Both the position numbers and the translations under genes were made by a program. A model generated the notes under the pieces. It had not been told where the DNA came from. It saw only the letters and a list, made by a program, of their open reading frames with translations, and did no database searches. Below, one piece after another: positions 27,200 through 30,490 of a stretch of DNA of 30,490 nucleotides. Within the stretch, counting starts at the first letter, position 1. The number at the start of each line of letters is the position of its first letter. The stretch covers positions 1 to 30,490 of the forward strand of contig JBBQWZ010000058.1 of the NCBI GenBank assembly GCA_038210135.1, read 5' to 3'. This DNA is from JBBQWZ01 sp038210135 (lineage in GTDB: Bacteria; Acidobacteriota; Terriglobia; Bryobacterales; Bryobacteraceae).

Positions 27200-28878
27200 G
27201 TCCCTTACGCCCGCTGCTGTGGCATTTCTGGGGACGGTTTTTCGACAACGATCTGATATCGCCAGGCGCGGATCCGGGCGCGGCGATCGTGAAGCTGCTT
27301 GGCGTTTTGGCGACTCCGGGGTTGTTGTACCCGCTGTTCCGGTTCACAACGTACCTGGATGTTTCGAAGCTCATCTTTCTTGGGAAAGCCCCTCGGGGGC
27401 TCTATGAACAGGTCGTCTGGCCGGATCGGATGCTGTTTCTGACGCTGGCCTTCGTGGTGCTGGGTTTGGTGGCGCTTCTTGAGTGGGACGCGTTATACCT
27501 GGACGCGCGGGATTATGTGGCGCTGATGCCGCTTCCGCTGACGCTGCGGACCCTGTTTTTCGCGAAGATCCTGTCGCTGGGAATGCTGGCTGGCGTCTTC
27601 GCCGCCGCGGTGAACCTTGTGGGGAGTGTTACATTTCCGCTGGTTTCGTCGCAGGGCGCCTCCGCGCTGGATCTCTTGTTTCTGATTCTCGCCCAGCTTG
27701 GAGCGACGATCTGCGCGTCGCTGACGGCGTTCCTGCTGGTGCTTGCGATGCAGGGCCTGCTGAGTAATTTGCTTCCGTATTCGGCTTTTCGGCGGGCAGG
27801 AGTGTTTGTGCAGCTGGTGGGGGTGGTCGGGTTGTTGACTGTGTTCGTGCTCTATCCGGATTTGAGCGGGATGCTGCCTAAGCTGCGGCAGAGCGGAGGG
27901 TGGGTGGTGTGGGCGTATCCGCCGTTTCTTTTTCTAGGACTCGAAGAGACGCTTGCGGGGACAAGAGATCCGCTGTTCGAGCAATTAGCCGGGTACGCGT
28001 TGGCGTGGCTCGTGGGATCGGGTCTGATGGCGGCCGCGACGTACTCCTTGAGCTACAAGCGCCACTTGCGGAGGACGTTGGAAGCTCCGCAGGGGGAGGA
28101 AGCGGTGGAGGCTTCAGGCCGGGCCACTCGTGCAATCGCGCGGATACTAGCGCGCACCCCGGTCGGCAATGGGGTTCTTTCGTTCATGGTCAAGACGATC
28201 GCCCGGAGCGGCCGGCAGCGGCTGATGTTGTGCGCATCTCTCGGTGTTGGCGTGGCGTTCGCGTTTGGTGGACTGGTGATTCGGCAAAATGCGACAGCGG
28301 CGGAACTGGTCTCGGTGCCGTTGGTGATTTCGTTCTTTGCGATCTCCGGGCTGCGATATATCTTCACGCTTCCGGCGGAGCTTGCGGCGAATCTTGCGTT
28401 TCGAGTTTCAGGCAGCCTGACGTTTCCACCAGTGATGGGAGCGATCCGCTGGACGATGTTCGGGATTGGCGTGCTACCAGTCTGCCTGATATTCCTGCCG
28501 GTCTTCGTCTGGCGATGGGGATGGCAGACGGGTGTCGGGCACGATATCTTCGTCGCTCTCATCGCGGCGTTGATGGTCGAGATCCTGCTGATCGACTTCC
28601 GCAAAGTTCCGTTCACATGTGCGCAGCGGCCGGGGAAGAACAACGTCGCCGGGATGTGGGCGCTGTACTGGGTCGCATTCACCATTTATGCGCACGCCAT
28701 GGCGAGGATGGGGGTGTGGCTAGCGGAGAGGCCGGGCCGCATGATCGTGGGTTACTTTGCGGTGGCGATGTTATTAGCGGCTCTGGTAGGGTTTAAGCGA
28801 TCGGCGGAATCGCATGGCGGCGAATTCGACTTCGAAGATGCCGGAGATCCGGCGGTTCTGACGCTCGACATCTCTTGA
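27196..28878 (+). CDS. ABC transporter permease, about 12 membrane helices
   Basis: The start is ATG 27196 (overlap ATGA with the ATPase); the same frame is open 56 codons further upstream only because it shadows the ATPase gene. The product has 560 residues and about 12-13 hydrophobic helices (for example LFLTLAFVVLGLVALLEWD, LLFLILAQLGATICASLTAF, AELVSVPLVISFFAISGLRY, and WALYWVAFTIYAHAMARM). This is roughly twice the size of a typical ABC-2 permease, so it may act as a single-chain double-size subunit. A loop with GEEAVEASGRATRAIARILA separates the two halves. No family name beyond ABC permease can be given from the sequence. It is cotranscribed with the ATPase and is the last gene of the unit. 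Confidence 0.88.
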   Translation: MSPLRPLLWHFWGRFFDNDLISPGADPGAAIVKLLGVLATPGLLYPLFRFTTYLDVSKLIFLGKAPRGLYEQVVWPDRMLFLTLAFVVLGLVALLEWDALYLDARDYVALMPLPLTLRTLFFAKILSLGMLAGVFAAAVNLVGSVTFPLVSSQGASALDLLFLILAQLGATICASLTAFLLVLAMQGLLSNLLPYSAFRRAGVFVQLVGVVGLLTVFVLYPDLSGMLPKLRQSGGWVVWAYPPFLFLGLEETLAGTRDPLFEQLAGYALAWLVGSGLMAAATYSLSYKRHLRRTLEAPQGEEAVEASGRATRAIARILARTPVGNGVLSFMVKTIARSGRQRLMLCASLGVGVAFAFGGLVIRQNATAAELVSVPLVISFFAISGLRYIFTLPAELAANLAFRVSGSLTFPPVMGAIRWTMFGIGVLPVCLIFLPVFVWRWGWQTGVGHDIFVALIAALMVEILLIDFRKVPFTCAQRPGKNNVAGMWALYWVAFTIYAHAMARMGVWLAERPGRMIVGYFAVAMLLAALVGFKRSAESHGGEFDFEDAGDPAVLTLDIS

Positions 28879-28889
28879 GTTCGTATGTT

Positions 28890-28980
28890 GCACGTCGTAA
28901 CCGCCCTCGCGCAACTTCGGGACCTGTAACCGTAACGTACCCAACCGGGTGTCCCAGCGCCGCTCCCAAGGCCATTGCGG
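28890..28980 (-). pseudogene. IS256 (mutator) transposase scrap
   Basis: On the minus strand, RNG in one frame is followed, after a shift, by ERRWDTRLGTLRLQVPKLRE plus GGY. This is the conserved block of IS256-family transposases (RNGYRxRxWDTRVGxIxLxIPKLRxGSY). Nothing else of the transposase remains; the fragment sits just beyond the end of the ABC permease gene. Confidence 0.7.
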
Positions 28981-29210
28981 TGCGTGGTTCGCTCCTCCCG
29001 GATACGCGGCGTAGAAATGAAACGTTTTATGGAGGGGTGAAGGGGCTATCGGGCTGGGACCGACCAATCCGCCTATGGTGACCGGCGTTAAAGCCATCTC
29101 TCAAGCTCCTACCAGGACTCCGGCGCAGGTGATGGTGGCAACAATAAGATGGTCATGCCGGATTACGCCGGCTTGCTGGTGGGTTCGGTGACCGATTATC
29201 ATGGTCAAAT
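28981..29210. other. Intergenic, no gene
   Basis: No gene recognised. A plus frame near 29106-29230 reads SYQDSGAGDGGNNKMVMPDY but opens right after a stop and has no start or family. Confidence 0.35.
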
Positions 29211-29675
29211 TCACGGTGCCGGTGGATGCACCCGTCGGCAATCAAGGCTTTGTCTTGGATTCTGACCCGTTTTTCGCAGATTCAACTTGCGTTTCTTCTT
29301 ATCCGAAGTGATGTATCGCCATGGGTATGGCTCAACATCCAAGGTGAGTGTTGGTTCGTCTTCGGACGTTGCTGGCAGCATTACGATAGATGGGAAGCGA
29401 ATTGGTTTTTCATCCAATTCACCCGTTAAGCGTGCCAGCAATTCGATGTTGGCGCGGACTTCGCGGATCGCCCGGAGTACGGTGTCCGACCGTCCCAGGG
29501 ATCCGGCTCGACTTAGAAGGTCGAGCGTACGGGCGTTTAGCGATCGAATCTGTTGAATGACCCCAACCGACGCTTCGGAGTGTGAACGAAGGTCGGGAGT
29601 ATCAATGCCAGCGGCGGTGGATAGGACTGCCGTCGCTTCGAGGCGCCCTACGCGTTTATCCAAGCTTTTTGTCAT
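29211..29675 (-). CDS. Possible separately initiated second protein of the fused pair
   Basis: ATG 29675 with AGAGGA a few bases upstream starts MTKSLDKRVGRLEATAVLST, then helices SEASVGVIQQIRSLNARTLD and REVRANIELLARLTGELDEK, ending in a basic tail with KRKLNLRKTGQNPRQ. The 154-residue product is predicted helical and cytoplasmic, with no known function. Part of its tail (KRKLNLRKT) is repeated as a remnant at 16258-16285. Listed separately because the internal ribosome site could make it independent of the fused ORF. Confidence 0.45.
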   Translation of the reverse strand: MTKSLDKRVGRLEATAVLSTAAGIDTPDLRSHSEASVGVIQQIRSLNARTLDLLSRAGSLGRSDTVLRAIREVRANIELLARLTGELDEKPIRFPSIVMLPATSEDEPTLTLDVEPYPWRYITSDKKKRKLNLRKTGQNPRQSLDCRRVHPPAP

Positions 29676-30008
29676 AGGTCCTCTCGAACAGCCACGGCGG
29701 TCACATTTACGGTTTGTTCCGCCACTTGCTCTAATCGCCAGACGCGCATCCAGGTCCTCCATCTCAATTCCCCGCATGGCGATTTGGAGCACGACATCTG
29801 CCGCGCGAACCCGGCTGGCAGCCGGTGCTTCTCGATCCGTCATGATACGCAGCAAGGTACCAACCGCGGCGCTCGAAGCTTGTTGCAATCGGGCCACCGA
29901 CAGCGAGAAGGCGTCGCGACGCGGGGATCGCGGCGCGCCGCGTGTACGCAGTCGCCAGCAACCCCGCGATCTCTCGGCTTCGTCAACCCATGATTCGTCA
30001 CGCAGCAT
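29211..30008 (-). CDS. Fused pair of phage-type small proteins
   Basis: One open frame of 265 residues from ATG 30008, which has an excellent GGAGGTGATC ribosome site. The first half (about 1-90) contains DAFSLSVARLQQASSAAVGT, then LLRIMTDREAPAASRVRAAD and EMEDLDARLAI, the helical core of small terminase/HTH-like proteins common in bacterial genomes (consensus ARLQQxxxAAVxTLxxIMxDxxAPxSxRVRAADxVL). Its N-terminal HTH is degenerate (basic, Arg/Gly-rich) and probably frameshifted. The second half starts at an internal Met (29675, MTKSLDKRVGRLEA) with its own AGAGGA ribosome site and normally would be a separate gene; the stop between them has been lost. Whether one or two proteins are made is unclear. 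No other phage genes are present. Confidence 0.6.
   Translation of the reverse strand: MLRDESWVDEAERSRGCWRLRTRGAPRSPRRDAFSLSVARLQQASSAAVGTLLRIMTDREAPAASRVRAADVVLQIAMRGIEMEDLDARLAIRASGGTNRKCDRRGCSRGPMTKSLDKRVGRLEATAVLSTAAGIDTPDLRSHSEASVGVIQQIRSLNARTLDLLSRAGSLGRSDTVLRAIREVRANIELLARLTGELDEKPIRFPSIVMLPATSEDEPTLTLDVEPYPWRYITSDKKKRKLNLRKTGQNPRQSLDCRRVHPPAP
29269..29296 (-). repeat. Dispersed repeat C, copy 2
   Basis: Inside the tail of the phage-type protein; 27 of 28 bases equal 16258-16285. Confidence 0.6.
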
Positions 30009-30010
30009 GC

Positions 30011-30020
30011 GATCACCTCC
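30011..30020 (-). promoter_or_regulatory. Near-perfect Shine-Dalgarno GGAGGTGATC
   Basis: Placed directly upstream of ATG 30008 (GGAGG seven bases from the ATG); it decides the start against the longer frame beginning at 30131. Confidence 0.75.
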
Positions 30021-30409
30021 AGACGCGGAGGCAGCCTGGGCGAGGGAACGCTGTGAGTGCGGGCAAAACGACAAAGCGGGCCGCGGTTCACGGCCTTGTG
30101 TGGTTGCCTGATTAAATGCCAGCACCCACAACGAGTCCCGCTTGGCGGCCTGCCCGCTGTCTGATGTTCGGAGCCTGTTCTTGCGCTCCTGATTACTAAT
30201 ACTCGCGAAGGTTGGAAAATGTGCACCTTTGGGTGCCTGAGCCCAACCCCCCTGTCAACAAACGCGTGCTGTCAACAGGAGAAACCGGAGAGTTAGTAGG
30301 AAAACCTTTGGGGTCCGACCTCAACCCCGGGGGTTGGACTTGGCCTCCCAAGAAGTCTCACTTCCAACCAGAGAGACCGCACTTTCCGCAAAACAACCCG
30401 GAATGTTAC
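30021..30409. other. Intergenic region with small inverted repeats
   Basis: No gene recognised. It contains a perfect 15-base palindrome at 30322-30336 (CAACCCC, G, GGGGTTG), extended by outer GTCC/GGAC, a hairpin GCACC/GGTGC near 30222-30236, and two direct TGTCAACA copies near 30253-30277 within CCTGT/ACAGG arms. Confidence 0.4.
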
Positions 30410-30490
30410 GGTTACGCGCGAAGAAGACGACTCGCGCTTCTGTGAACAAAAACGGGGTCCGAATTCGGGAGGGAAAAGAAGTGGCTCCCC
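30410..30490 (+). repeat. Dispersed direct repeat, copy 2 (reaches window edge)
   Basis: Second copy of the 82-nt repeat at 1557-1638, same orientation, with about six differences. It runs to the last base, so its true end is outside the window. Confidence 0.75.

Noticed and set aside
27900..28796. 298-codon plus frame within the ABC permease
   Set aside because: Gly/Arg-rich shadow of the permease frame with no membrane helices.

Overview
The window looks like chromosomal DNA of an Acidobacteriota bacterium close to Solibacter/Bryobacter. The evidence is a solitary TIGR03437 (Solibacter-type C-terminal) domain, two ADOP-type duplicated permeases, one of them with its usual PadR partner, an ECF sigma factor overlapping a TPR-type Ser/Thr kinase, and a PEP-CTERM secreted protein. 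Gene density is low and coding is interrupted by an unusual number of decayed genes.

Layout. 1-440: the 5' end of an IS21-family element running off the left edge. 716-1048: a small secreted protein. 1170-2110: two frameshifted remnants (VCBS/FG-GAP protein, response regulator) with a dispersed 82-nt repeat between them. 3017-6871 (minus): three overlapping genes, PEP-CTERM protein, ECF sigma factor and Ser/Thr kinase. 7116-9156: a secreted protein with a porin-like N-terminus and a probable peptidoglycan-binding-like protein. 9303-11486: a resolvase/PAS chimeric remnant, a membrane protein, a DUF3606 protein and an orphan TIGR03437 domain. 11615-12145: DUF1003 membrane protein. 12423-15350 (minus): padR-ADOP pair. 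15733-16177: an ADOP gene collapsed by internal deletion. 16792-18861: large-subunit catalase. 18966-19256: KaiC fragment. 19389-19823: small secreted protein. 20174-22038: Gfo/Idh/MocA oxidoreductase coupled to a ThuA-like protein. 22431-22900: broken amidohydrolase. 22897-23208: unknown small protein. 23631-26105: a second full-length ADOP permease without PadR. 26435-28878: ABC ATPase overlapping a many-pass permease. 28890-28980: IS256 transposase scrap. 29211-30008: a phage-type two-gene module read as one ORF. 30410-30490: second copy of the 82-nt repeat.

Functional modules supported by overlaps or close spacing: sigma/kinase signalling; PadR-controlled permease; Gfo/ThuA export-linked sugar metabolism; ABC export. 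No tRNA, rRNA or CRISPR array was seen. I did not find a clearly new defence or biosynthetic system. The most unusual property is the mosaic of gene fragments together with at least four families of short dispersed repeats shared between distant parts of the window.
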